The notes below the pieces were generated by a model. It made no database searches. It had not been told where the DNA came from and saw nothing but the letters and a program-made list of their open reading frames with translations. From positions 1 through 61,934 of the forward strand of contig PLUM01000102.1 in assembly GCA_003165465.1 (NCBI GenBank): a DNA stretch of 61,934 bases, read 5' to 3'. This document shows positions 1-7,882 of the stretch, one piece after another; position 1 is the first letter of the stretch, and each line of letters starts with the position of its first letter. Source of the stretch: Acidobacteriota bacterium (GTDB taxonomy: Bacteria; Acidobacteriota; Terriglobia; Acidiferrales; UBA7541). The position numbers were made by a program, and so were the translations under genes.

Positions 1-804
1 GATCGCCGCAAGGCCATGCTCGAAGACATCGCGACGCTGACCGGCGGCAAGGCCGTAACCGAGGATCTCGGCATCAAGCTCGAGAACGTGAAGATGGAAG
101 ACCTCGGCAAAGCCAAGAAGGTCACAATCGACAAGGACAACTGCACGATCATCGAAGGCGGCGGCAAGTCCGCCGAAATCGAAGGACGCGTCCGGCAGAT
201 CCGCGCGCAGGTCGAGGAAACCACCTCGGACTACGACAAGGAAAAGCTGCAGGAGCGTCTCGCCAAGCTGGTTGGCGGCGTAGCGGTGATCAAGGTGGGC
301 GCGGCAACCGAAACCGAGCTGAAGGAAAAGAAGGCTCGCGTCGAAGATGCCATGCACGCCACACGCGCGGCAGTCGAGGAAGGCATCGTCGCCGGCGGCG
401 GAGTTGCACTGATCCGCTGCATCGCGGTGCTCGACAAGCTCAAGCTCAATGAGGAAGAAGCCATTGGCGTGAACATCGTCAAGCGCGCGCTCGAAGAGCC
501 CTTGCGCCAAATCGCACTGAACGCGGGACAAGAAGGCGCAGTCATCGTCAACCGCGTTCGTGAGAGCAAGGACGAGAACTTCGGCTACAACGCGGATACC
601 GAAGAGTTCGGCGACATGATCAAGGCGGGCGTTATCGACCCGGCCAAGGTCACGCGCCTCGCTCTCCAGAACGCCGCATCCATTGCCGGCCTGATGCTCA
701 CGACCGAAGCCCTGATCGCGGACATCAAGGAAGACTCCAAGCAAGCCGCAGCAGGCGCCGGCGGTCACGGCGGCCCAGGCGGCGGCATGGGCGGAATGTA
801 CTAA
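1..804 (+). CDS. groEL: Chaperonin GroEL, C-terminal half (cut by window edge)
   Basis: This is the C-terminal half of the 60-kDa chaperonin subunit, which forms the double-ring folding chamber with GroES in the cytoplasm. The frame is open from base 1 and reads [11 protein letters not shown], which aligns near residue 283 of E. coli GroEL, so about half the gene lies upstream. The hallmarks are clear: [28 protein letters not shown], the ATPase segment [17 protein letters not shown] with its catalytic Asp, and the flexible Gly/Met-rich tail ending GGMGGMY. A hairpin terminator follows about 30 bp after the stop, so it is not co-transcribed with the next operon. Confidence 0.98.
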   Translation, partial: DRRKAMLEDIATLTGGKAVTEDLGIKLENVKMEDLGKAKKVTIDKDNCTIIEGGGKSAEIEGRVRQIRAQVEETTSDYDKEKLQERLAKLVGGVAVIKVGAATETELKEKKARVEDAMHATRAAVEEGIVAGGGVALIRCIAVLDKLKLNEEEAIGVNIVKRALEEPLRQIALNAGQEGAVIVNRVRESKDENFGYNADTEEFGDMIKAGVIDPAKVTRLALQNAASIAGLMLTTEALIADIKEDSKQAAAGAGGHGGPGGGMGGMY

Positions 805-834
805 ATCGAAGCAACAAGCACGCGTAGTGCAAAA

Positions 835-867
835 GGGCGCCCCGACTCCGTCGGGACGCCCTTTCTT
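835..867 (+). terminator. Rho-independent terminator after groEL
   Basis: A GC-rich stem, GGGCGCCCCGAC and GTCGGGACGCCC around a TCC loop with one mismatch, is followed directly by TTTCTT. It sits about 30 bp past the groEL stop codon and separates groEL from the AT-richer operon downstream. Confidence 0.8.
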
Positions 868-952
868 CATTACTGTGTCCATTTATCGTGGAATAAACCT
901 GTTTAATTTGGTATACCTTGTGCCTTATTATGTAGCTTGCGAGGATATTGTA

Positions 953-2194
953 ATGTCTTCGTTCGAGATCCCCGAAAATGTAATCAGTGCGACGGCTGCT
1001 CAGATTCACGCCAAGACGAATAAGGATTATCAGATTCCCGTCGTCGGTGTTCCTGAAAATCTGGAGACTCCACAAGTTTTTGAAATCATGCCGTTTGAGC
1101 AAATTGACCTGCAGAGCGCAAAGTTTTACGCAATAGATGGCAGCCGGAACAGCCACACTTTTTACAACGGGGTCTCACTCTGCTTTTATCAAGCTGGCTA
1201 TGTCTGCTTCCAAAACGGAAAACAGCTGCGCCTCAACGACAACGATGATCCAATTGTTTATGGCAAAGTTTTCCATGGGGATCATATGTTAGTCCTGAGC
1301 GAGAAGGACTTGAGCGAAATCTACGATGAATGCCTTGGACTTGCACCTACTGCAGCGTTGCTTTCTTTCTTTGGGGATAGTCCCGACGTCATTTTCGGCT
1401 ACAAGAAAGACATAATTATAAGCAATCCGGGGACACTCCTCGGTTTTTGCCAGGAGGTACTGGAATGGGCCTGCATTTATGACATTGCTCAGAACGCTAG
1501 CCTAGAAAAGGGCGATTTTGTTCTTCGCGACGGCCCCTTGCGAAGCCTGAACATAAAGCAGCGGTTCCTGAACAAATTAGGGCACCTATTCAATATTAAG
1601 GAAGCCAATCTTATCGGAATCACAAAACAGAGCCCGATCAAAACGGAACTTGCTTACACATATTCAAAAATTGACGTTTACCTCCAGTCGAAACTGAAAC
1701 CCACTTTCCCGTTCAAGGCGATGGATCCTAAGAGCCAGAAGCTTTGTTGCTACCTTGAGGTCCGCGACGATGTTCTTGAATCGGCCTATCAAGGGAACAG
1801 CAGCAACATGTATGCCAAAAAGGACATCAATGGCGGCCGTGGATGCGGGCTTTTTTTCACTGCTCGGCTGGACTATGTCGAAAAGCTACAGAACTATGAC
1901 TGGTTGATATGCGATCTGAACATCTACGATTGCATCCCGGGAATCGCAAATAAGGATCTGAGGAGAAACACGCAAGCGGTCGGCAATATCATGTACAGCC
2001 TTACAGCGACCACGCAAGAGCACTATATCCTGGGATACCCATATCCGCTTGTCGAGGCCCATAACCTCGTTACTTTGACGGGCGATTTCAAGCAAGAGGC
2101 GATTGCCAGGGTCAAGGCCGCGCTATATTCGTCGCAACAAATGGATCATACGGACATTGAAAATCTCTTCTTAGATTTGCATTCCAGGTTTTGA
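953..2194 (+). CDS. NurA-domain nuclease (first gene of NurA-HerA-DruA-like operon)
   Basis: 413 aa. NurA proteins are single-/double-strand DNA nucleases that work in a complex with the HerA hexameric translocase. The signature DGSR is at residues 62-65 (D62 is the expected metal ligand). A second Asp motif, LRDGPL, has D193, a DLNIYD stretch follows around D321, and a C-terminal YP-x3-EAH motif has H370. This matches the layout of the NurA superfamily active site. I chose the ATG at 953 because GAGGA lies just upstream; a longer frame from 827 would run through the groEL terminator. The gene is AT-richer than groEL and later genes, which suggests transfer. The herA-like gene starts 12 bp after it. 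Confidence 0.8.
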   Translation: MSSFEIPENVISATAAQIHAKTNKDYQIPVVGVPENLETPQVFEIMPFEQIDLQSAKFYAIDGSRNSHTFYNGVSLCFYQAGYVCFQNGKQLRLNDNDDPIVYGKVFHGDHMLVLSEKDLSEIYDECLGLAPTAALLSFFGDSPDVIFGYKKDIIISNPGTLLGFCQEVLEWACIYDIAQNASLEKGDFVLRDGPLRSLNIKQRFLNKLGHLFNIKEANLIGITKQSPIKTELAYTYSKIDVYLQSKLKPTFPFKAMDPKSQKLCCYLEVRDDVLESAYQGNSSNMYAKKDINGGRGCGLFFTARLDYVEKLQNYDWLICDLNIYDCIPGIANKDLRRNTQAVGNIMYSLTATTQEHYILGYPYPLVEAHNLVTLTGDFKQEAIARVKAALYSSQQMDHTDIENLFLDLHSRF

Positions 2195-2206
2195 TCGGAG
2201 CGCGCC

Positions 2207-3844
2207 GTGGAGCGAAAAGATTTTGGAGTCTTATACGGCCAAAAGACGACCGAAGATGCTCTATTAATTTACTCTTCCTATGAAGATGCGAAGGCATCTC
2301 CGAAGATAGGGGACTTCATCGTACTGTCTCCGAAAAATGAAGCTGGGTCAAAATATCTGGCTCGCGTGGAGGCCGAGATCTACGACGAGGACTCTCTTTT
2401 TCGCTCTCAAGATAAGACACTTGTGGCAGTGCACTACGCTCGGATTGCCGAACGGGAATTGTCAGATCGCGACAAACAGAAAATGTTCAGCTACACGTAC
2501 AAAGTGAGAATGCTCGGGACCTTTGAAGATCGCGGAACATCCATCTCGTTCACAACCGCCGTTAGAAAATTGCCCGTCGTTTCCTATCATGCTCGCCACC
2601 TCCTGCCTTCCGAAGTGACATTTATCCTTAATATGGGCAACGAGCGAGGGGTCTCGCTGGGCCACTTGTGTATCGGGGAAGAGATTCACACTGATAAAGG
2701 GGAGATTTTATTTGACACCAAGCGACTCAAGTCTAAGAGAACCATGGTATTCGCTCAATCAGGTTTCGGGAAAAAAAATCTGATGAAAGTCCTTCTCTAT
2801 CATACAATTGGAGACAATTCATTCGGCAAGCTTGTTTTCGACCTGAATGGCGAATACCACTCAAAGACCGCTTCTCAGACTATCGGCCTCGGAGACGTTA
2901 ACGATGACCAAGTCCGCAAGAATTTGGTCGTCTATTCGGACCGAAAGATTCCGAAAAACGATAGATTCACTTATCGGGGAAAAGTTCAGGTCAATACACA
3001 CAAGCATATGACAGTGTCGGATATCCTCGCCTTCTCTACCGGTTTTTCCGAAGTCATGAAGTCGTTTCTTCTATATCTCGACGATAATATGGTTGAAGGA
3101 TTCATCAAGAAGATAGACTCATATTGTGATTCGCCTCGAAAGTTACATATGGACTTCCCTGATTTCTTTGGGGCGCCAGCGGAAGACGACAAGAAGCAGG
3201 AGAAGCAGGACAAGAGCGCACGCGGAACGATAATGGCGATTCGAAAAAGAATTCGGCACTTCATTGATGAGGGAGGGGTTCACTCCTCTACGTCGACACT
3301 AATTGAGGATACATTCCAGGCCTTGAAGGAAGGAAAGACCGTCATCATTGATCTTTCGCTCCGCGACAGAGTCGATGCTTCAATCATTTCGACGATGGTC
3401 GTGAGGAAGTTATTCGAGGATAATAAGAGGAATTATACGGAAGCCAATGAAAAAGAAGTGATTCAATGTGTGGTTGTTGTGGAAGAAGCTCAAAATGTTC
3501 TTTCGGATGAACAAATGAAATCTTCGAGTGACCCGTTTGTTCGTATTGCAAAGGAGGGTCGGAAGTTTGGAATTGGATTGGTGGCAATTACTCAGCGACC
3601 ATCAGCAATTTCGGAGGAAATTCGGAGTCAGGCTGAAAATTTCTTCGCATTTTATATGGGAAATACTGACGACATCCGAGCACTTGTAAAATCAAATATT
3701 AACTATGACGGGGTCGTCAGCACATTCATTCAAAGGGAAACAATACCAGGAAACCTATACTTTGTGACTTCCTCACACCCATTCGTGATTCCGGTCAGAG
3801 TCGTGCATTTCGATGAACTTGTCGCCATCAAGACTTACAAATGA
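2207..3844 (+). CDS. HerA/DUF87-family ATPase
   Basis: 545 aa, GTG start with GGAG about 7 bp upstream. HerA ATPases form hexameric DNA pumps and partner with NurA nucleases or, in phage defence, with Sir2/DUF4297 effectors. The N-terminal ~110 residues look like a HAS-barrel. The P-loop region is FAQSGFGKKN (residues 182-191). Walker B-like VVVVEEAQNVL has E426 and E427, and the downstream ITQRP (Q463, R464) is typical of the HerA/VirD4 class. The residue after the P-loop lysine is Lys190 rather than the expected Ser/Thr, which is unusual and could weaken Mg-ATP binding. The stop codon overlaps the start of the next gene (ATGA), indicating translational coupling. Confidence 0.85.
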   Translation: MERKDFGVLYGQKTTEDALLIYSSYEDAKASPKIGDFIVLSPKNEAGSKYLARVEAEIYDEDSLFRSQDKTLVAVHYARIAERELSDRDKQKMFSYTYKVRMLGTFEDRGTSISFTTAVRKLPVVSYHARHLLPSEVTFILNMGNERGVSLGHLCIGEEIHTDKGEILFDTKRLKSKRTMVFAQSGFGKKNLMKVLLYHTIGDNSFGKLVFDLNGEYHSKTASQTIGLGDVNDDQVRKNLVVYSDRKIPKNDRFTYRGKVQVNTHKHMTVSDILAFSTGFSEVMKSFLLYLDDNMVEGFIKKIDSYCDSPRKLHMDFPDFFGAPAEDDKKQEKQDKSARGTIMAIRKRIRHFIDEGGVHSSTSTLIEDTFQALKEGKTVIIDLSLRDRVDASIISTMVVRKLFEDNKRNYTEANEKEVIQCVVVVEEAQNVLSDEQMKSSSDPFVRIAKEGRKFGIGLVAITQRPSAISEEIRSQAENFFAFYMGNTDDIRALVKSNINYDGVVSTFIQRETIPGNLYFVTSSHPFVIPVRVVHFDELVAIKTYK

Positions 3845-5031
3845 CGACCGAGAATCGATCAGGGGCCTCGTTGGAGCGTAGAGGCTCGCCTTTGTCACCT
3901 GAATCCAAAAAGCTGCGACGACACTTGTTCAAGCTGTTGCGTCACCAGGGATTCAAGCTTACCTCGGACTATCATCTCTCAGCATCAGGGCATAGTAAGC
4001 GAAAGATTCGAGCGCTACATTCCCATTTCCGCGACGACCGGCTAGAAGAAGAGCATAATTTCATTCAGAAATGGTTTCCCAAAATTTCAAAATACTTTGC
4101 GTCAGGTTCAGAAATCGATCCAGTCCGCATTGATCCTTACCCTGTACTTGTGGATGGAGACGAAGAGCTTGCTGCTCTTTTTCGATTAGCAACCATGTGG
4201 TGGAGCATTCCAGTTTCGAAGGGGTATGGCCGTCGATTTCGGGTTGTGGTTTTCGATCGGTCTAACGGAAAGCTTTTTGGATTGCTAGCTCTTACTGATC
4301 CTGTTTTCAATTTGCGGACGAGAGACGCGTGGGTTGGATGGGACGTGCGAATGCGAGAGCAAATGCTTTCTCACGTTATGGACGCATGCGTTCTTGGCGC
4401 AGTGCCTCCGTACAATCGTCTACTAGGTGCGAAATTTGTTAGCTTACTTGCTGCGAGCGATTTTACTAGATCGGTCTTCCAACGCCGCTATTCAAAGAAA
4501 CGATCTATCATATTAGGCAAGAGATTTGATGGGCGTCTTGCACTAGTTACGACTACGAGCGCCCTTGGAAGATCGTCAATTCTCAACAGGCTCCGATATG
4601 AGGGTTTGGATGTTTTCCAATCATTGGGATTAACGGAAGGCTATGGCCACTTTCATTTGGCGAACGGAACTTTTAAGAGAATCCGTGAGTACCTCGAGGA
4701 TCTCGGAGTTGACGAGGTGGAGCGCTACAAGTTCGGAAGTGGCCCCAATTACAGGATGAGGGTCGTTCGGAAGGCTCTGGAGCACCTGCAACTGTCATCC
4801 AGCCTTCTCAAGCATGGGGTCCAGAGAGGAGTTTATGTTGCGCCGCTCGCTGAGAACACGATATCTTTTTTAAAGGGCGAAACCTCTCGGCTCCGTTGGT
4901 TCGACAGACCTTTGGATGGGATTGTCCAGCATTGGCGCGAGCGATGGCTCCTTCCACGTGCGACGCGAGATGCATCGTACCTCGATTTCAAATCGAGTTC
5001 TTGGGAAAAGATCTTAGGGTTGGATTTGTAA
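3841..5031 (+). CDS. DUF4338 / DruA-like protein
   Basis: 396 aa. The core LLALTDPVFNLRTRDAWVGWD (about residues 148-168), followed by VLGAVPPYNRLLGAKFVSLL and LVTTTSALGRSSILNRLRY, matches my memory of the DUF4338 family, whose best-known member is DruA of the Druantia anti-phage system. The biochemical activity of DUF4338 is not established to my knowledge. The start overlaps the herA stop by 4 bp, so it is the third gene of a tight operon. It keeps the AT-rich composition of the two upstream genes. No Druantia helicase (DruE) is present, so this is not a canonical Druantia locus. Family assignment is fairly confident; the role in defence is inference from partners. Confidence 0.7.
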   Translation: MTTENRSGASLERRGSPLSPESKKLRRHLFKLLRHQGFKLTSDYHLSASGHSKRKIRALHSHFRDDRLEEEHNFIQKWFPKISKYFASGSEIDPVRIDPYPVLVDGDEELAALFRLATMWWSIPVSKGYGRRFRVVVFDRSNGKLFGLLALTDPVFNLRTRDAWVGWDVRMREQMLSHVMDACVLGAVPPYNRLLGAKFVSLLAASDFTRSVFQRRYSKKRSIILGKRFDGRLALVTTTSALGRSSILNRLRYEGLDVFQSLGLTEGYGHFHLANGTFKRIREYLEDLGVDEVERYKFGSGPNYRMRVVRKALEHLQLSSSLLKHGVQRGVYVAPLAENTISFLKGETSRLRWFDRPLDGIVQHWRERWLLPRATRDASYLDFKSSSWEKILGLDL

Positions 5032-5090
5032 CTCTTCTTTGGCCCGATACTTGGCGGGTGGCCCAGCCTTTGAACTAGAATTTGGGGTGG

Positions 5091-5122
5091 CCCGTCCTTC
5101 GAATTGAAGGGCGGGGCTTTTT
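5091..5122 (+). terminator. Hairpin terminator after the NurA-HerA-DruA-like operon
   Basis: A stem of CCCGTCCTTC and GAAGGGCGGG around a GAATT loop is followed by CTTTTTC. It lies about 60 bp past the DruA-like stop codon. It is embedded in a GGCGGGTGGCCC-type repeat that recurs near 5661, 5963 and 6814. Confidence 0.6.
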
Positions 5123-5226
5123 CTTCTGCCCCTCTCGACGTGCCATGTCTAAGCAAAAGCCCCGCCCTCGAAGAGCGTCAAGGACGGGATCACAAGTTCA
5201 ACTACAAAACCCGGGCTGCCCGCCCA

Positions 5227-5559
5227 TCAGAAAAAGATCGAGCGATCTCGAATGAAAGCGCCAATCCAGAGCGGTATGATCGGGATGAAGGGATTGACCT
5301 TCAATGCGTCGTGCGACAGCTCCGTGGCGATCGCACCGGCGAAGTAGCAGGACGCGAGAATAAACCCCAGCTTCATCGTGGCCGGCACGACAAATAGCGC
5401 CGCGAACGCAATTTCCATCACGCCGAGCAGTACGAGATAACGTCCGACCCCGAGCTTCGACATCCCCTCGACTATCTTCGGTTGACGCGAGAGCTTCATC
5501 ACGCCTGACAGCGCGATCAGTAGCGCGGGAATCCACGCAGCCAGAAGATTAATGATCAT
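5227..5559 (-). CDS. DoxX-like small integral membrane protein
   Basis: 110 aa with four predicted membrane segments (about residues 3-20, 42-60, 62-80 and 90-104). The layout SGVMKL near the N-terminus, followed by LGVMEI and SCYFAGAIATEL, fits the DoxX/DoxX_2 family of 4-TM proteins. Family members are linked loosely to redox or stress physiology and the exact role is unknown. The ATG is preceded by GAGG at a good distance. Four tandem 12-bp repeats sit directly upstream in its leader or promoter. It is monocistronic. Confidence 0.75.
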   Translation of the reverse strand: MIINLLAAWIPALLIALSGVMKLSRQPKIVEGMSKLGVGRYLVLLGVMEIAFAALFVVPATMKLGFILASCYFAGAIATELSHDALKVNPFIPIIPLWIGAFIRDRSIFF

Positions 5560-5568
5560 ATGGGCCTC

Positions 5569-5616
5569 TTTGATCCCAGATTTGATCCCAGATTTGATCC
5601 CAGATTTGATCCCAGA
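5569..5616. repeat. Four perfect tandem copies of a 12-bp unit (TTTGATCCCAGA)
   Basis: Four identical copies of TTTGATCCCAGA lie head to tail, beginning about 10 bp upstream of the doxX-like start codon on the opposite strand. Perfect copies imply recent slippage expansion. The array must overlap the 5' leader or core promoter of that gene, so copy number could tune expression. Confidence 0.95.
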
Positions 5617-5660
5617 TTATTTTTGTGTACTTATAGCATATTTAATTACTATTGGCCGAA

Positions 5661-5963
5661 GGCGGGTGGCGGACCCTTTACTGCTTTTCCAGCGGCGGGT
5701 GACGCATCTTTTCGCAATTTTCCGATGACTAATGCACGTGATTGGATGACACCACTGTAGTACTTCCATGTTGAGGAACTGGGTTAGCTCTTCCAGGTGG
5801 GCGATCCCTCTCGCTCTTAGAGAGTCGGGGTCTTGATTTCGATTCACATTCCGCGGCTTAAAAACTGATTCCGAACAGACTTCAAATCCACCGACCCCTC
5901 GCAGCCCGCGAGGGATCGGCCGCCCGGAAAATGGAAACCTCCTCAAGGGCTGCGCCACCCGCC
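5661..5963. repeat. Approx. 300-bp gene-free segment bounded by inverted 19-bp ends (MITE-like)
   Basis: The segment opens with GGCGGGTGGCGGACCCTT and closes with AAGGGCTGCGCCACCCGCC, which is nearly the reverse complement. The same end sequence appears singly near 5053 and 6814. No credible protein is encoded inside; the frame on the minus strand has no ribosome site and reads into the repeats. A small non-autonomous element or a pair of dispersed palindromic repeats are both possible. No target duplication is evident. Confidence 0.45.
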
Positions 5964-5984
5964 AATGTTCGTCGTGAAGTTCAC

Positions 5985-6056
5985 TCAGACTCGCTTAACG
6001 ATATAAATGATCAAGCAAATAATCACTAACGTACCGATCAATCCGTATCCGAACAT
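5985..6056 (-). CDS. Predicted 23-aa single-span membrane protein
   Basis: The sequence starts MFGYGLIGTLVIICLIIYIV and ends KRV. It has a perfect AGGAGG ribosome site (6062-6067) five bases before the ATG. Nearly the whole peptide is one hydrophobic helix with a positively charged C-terminus, as in small regulatory or stress membrane peptides. No family is recognised. The strong ribosome site and coherent hydrophobic design support it; the short length keeps it tentative. Confidence 0.5.
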   Translation of the reverse strand: MFGYGLIGTLVIICLIIYIVKRV

Positions 6057-6296
6057 CGTTGCCTCCTAGTTTTTGGCTTGCGGCTGTCAATGGAATGTGG
6101 CGGCAAGGGCAGCTTCCAGGCAGTCAAACTGCAAAGGCCCACCCGGACCACCGTGTGCAGTCACCCCACGAAGGGCATGCCCGCCACGTTCCATTAAATC
6201 CAACGCCATCATGACGATATTCAGATTGAATATCTGTCCTGTTGTGAACATCCATGATTGGCGTCGTTCTCTATAGTGAAATCGAGGGAGATAACA

Positions 6297-6749
6297 ATGA
6301 ATTTTCGAAGAGTTCCATGGTCAGTAGCGTTGATTTCGATGGGGGCATTTATGATGCCGCCGAGCGTTGGAGCATCTGAATTGAGTGCAGCGGGGATACA
6401 AGGCTCGCTGCAACCCGGCAATCCGTTTCCTAACGATCCGAACAATCCCAACAACCCGCCGAACAACCCCAACGGGCCGAACCCTCCAGGGAGCAACAAT
6501 CCCGACAAACCCAACCTTCCGAAGAAGCCAAAAAATCCCAATAACCGTAAAGTGCCGCCGAAGAATCCGCCGAGCGGGCCGAACAACCCCAATCCACCGA
6601 GTGGACCGAACAATCCGAATCCACCGAGCGGACCGAATAACCCTAATCCACCGAGCGGGCCGAACAACCCCAATCCCCCGAGCGGGCCAGCACCCACCGC
6701 GCCATTAGGGCAGGGCGGTAGTGGCGGAATGGGCGGCGGAACTCGATAG
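6297..6749 (+). CDS. Secreted Pro/Asn-rich repeat protein
   Basis: 150 aa. The ATG at 6297 follows GAGGGAG. A basic N-terminus and hydrophobic stretch (residues about 6-26) form a likely signal peptide ending ...VGA. The rest is low complexity: NPNNPPNNPN-type runs, then 4.5 copies of a nine-residue PPSGPNNPN unit (residues 91-131) and a Gly-rich tail. This would be an extended polyproline-like secreted or surface stalk. No family is recognised. The frame is kept across all repeats, so it is probably translated. Confidence 0.6.
   Translation: MNFRRVPWSVALISMGAFMMPPSVGASELSAAGIQGSLQPGNPFPNDPNNPNNPPNNPNGPNPPGSNNPDKPNLPKKPKNPNNRKVPPKNPPSGPNNPNPPSGPNNPNPPSGPNNPNPPSGPNNPNPPSGPAPTAPLGQGGSGGMGGGTR
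6567..6689 (+). repeat. 27-bp in-frame tandem repeat, about 4.5 copies
   Basis: The unit encodes PPSGPNNPN. Copies differ mainly at third codon positions (for example agc/agt, ggg/gga, aac/aat), suggesting selection on the peptide after duplication. Confidence 0.9.
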
Positions 6750-7069
6750 GATATGGGTTTAGCGCACGGCACTCGGTCTCAACGGGGAAAATTGCCCAGT
6801 GTAAGTGTATTCCAGGCGGGTGGCGCATCCTTTGACCTAGAAATTTGGGTGCTGACCCGAAAGCATGGCGTCCGCCGCGCCGGGCTTTTTCTCGTCTTTT
6901 CCCCATGTCCAGTAGAGGCCTAGATATCCGCAGTTCTCGATTTGCCCGGCGACGGAGTGGCCGTAGGCGAAGAGGAATGAGCGAAAATATGGAAAACTTG
7001 TGATTCCCGGATTTGCCTTGCCAATCGCGAGGGTAATCTGCCATCGTAAGTTCTAGAGGAGGTCATGAC
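6750..7069. other. Intergenic stretch with GGCGGGTGGC-type repeat
   Basis: About 320 bp without a credible gene. It contains another copy of the GGCGGGTGGCGCATCCTTTGACC repeat start (near 6814) and GCGCCGGGCTTTTTC, a weak terminator-like end. A strong ribosome site for the next gene closes it. Confidence 0.5.
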
Positions 7070-7279
7070 ATGGGCAGAAGAAGCGCACTCAGAGATGCAG
7101 CGGTGAAAATCGGATCGGTAGCGGGAAAGTTAGACGGGACGGCTCACAAAGCGGTCAGAAAAACTTCGCAAGCGATTCGAGTGGCGAAGCGTGAGTTGGA
7201 CGCCGTGACCAAGCAGGTGGAAGCTCTAAAAAAACAGTTGTCGAAAAGCTCCAAGCGCCTGCAGGCTACTCTGAAGTAA
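7070..7279 (+). CDS. Small basic coiled-coil protein, unknown function
   Basis: 69 aa. The ATG follows GAGGAGGT at good spacing. The protein is highly basic and helical, with heptad-like spacing in its second half (LDAVTKQVEALKKQL), compatible with a short coiled coil that could bind DNA or RNA. No cysteine and no membrane segment. I do not recognise a family. It is followed by the decayed pirin copy. Confidence 0.55.
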   Translation: MGRRSALRDAAVKIGSVAGKLDGTAHKAVRKTSQAIRVAKRELDAVTKQVEALKKQLSKSSKRLQATLK

Positions 7280-7343
7280 TCAGGCTGAAATTGTCATCGC
7301 TGCGCGCGATGGAGTAGGCTCCCCCTGCAGGGAGTTCATTCGT

Positions 7344-7528
7344 GTGTCTATACGTCCGGTGAAACGCCTCATTCGATCCAAACCGACGCGCGATGGCGCG
7401 GGTGTGCATTTGAGCCGCGCAATCGGCTTCTGGAACAAATCCGACTTCGACCCATTTCTTCCGCTCGATGACTTTCGCAACGACGTTCCGGAGGATTAAC
7501 TGGCTGACTTTCCCCGGCATTCCCAGGT
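7344..7528 (+). pseudogene. Decayed duplicate of the pirin N-terminus
   Basis: Translation from the GTG at 7344 gives SIRPVKRLIRSKPTRDGAG and later DFDPFLPLDDFRND, aligning residue by residue with residues 2-50 of the intact pirin that begins at 7883. The frame is stopped by TAA at 7497-7499, where the intact gene has a Tyr codon. DNA similarity continues to about 7528 and then vanishes. It is therefore a truncated, diverged tandem duplicate, 540 bp upstream of the live copy. Confidence 0.8.
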
Positions 7529-7561
7529 AATGCCCTAATTGGGACCAGAGTTGGTTTTCAG

Positions 7562-7683
7562 GAGGTCGGGGCTTCAGCCCCGACGTTCCGATTCGCGCAA
7601 CGTGGGGCTTTAGCCCCTGAAGCTTCAGGGCTTAAAAGCCCTTCCCGGACATTCCTGTACGTCGGGGCTAAAGCCCCGACCTC
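7562..7683. repeat. Palindromic intergenic element (GTCGGGGCTTCAGCCCCGAC type)
   Basis: The ends GAGGTCGGGGCTTC and TAAAGCCCCGACCTC are inverted copies, with a nested GGGGCTTTAGCCCC palindrome between them. The element separates the pirin remnant from the intact pirin gene and resembles REP/BIME-like dispersed repeats. Confidence 0.75.
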
Positions 7684-7882
7684 CGAAATCGCAAGACCTG
7701 CCGGCGAGACGCCGGCGCCACTGCAAACCTGCATTTTTTATGAATCGAAACGATTACACGACTCATCAAATTACTTTGTTGCAACCAATGCGGGCTGGTC
7801 CGCATTTTTGCCAAAAATTGAGAAACTTGCCCATTTGGCTTGCCGCCTTGGGTGGAGTAAACTTTTGCTTTAGGGAGACGCC

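Noticed and set aside
953..5031. Naming the operon as a Druantia system
   Set aside because: The DUF4338 protein resembles DruA, but the large helicase DruE and the other Druantia proteins are missing; HerA and NurA are different partners.
5569..5616. Possible CRISPR array
   Set aside because: The four 12-bp units are directly contiguous with no spacers. No cas genes are present.
5617..5958. 113-codon minus-strand frame between doxX-like and the small membrane peptide
   Set aside because: It is built from the inverted GGCGGGTGGC repeats and flanks, with no ribosome site and no recognisable protein features.
6567..6689. Possible CRISPR-like or regulatory repeat
   Set aside because: The 27-bp units lie in frame inside a secreted-protein gene and vary at silent positions, which points to coding repeats.
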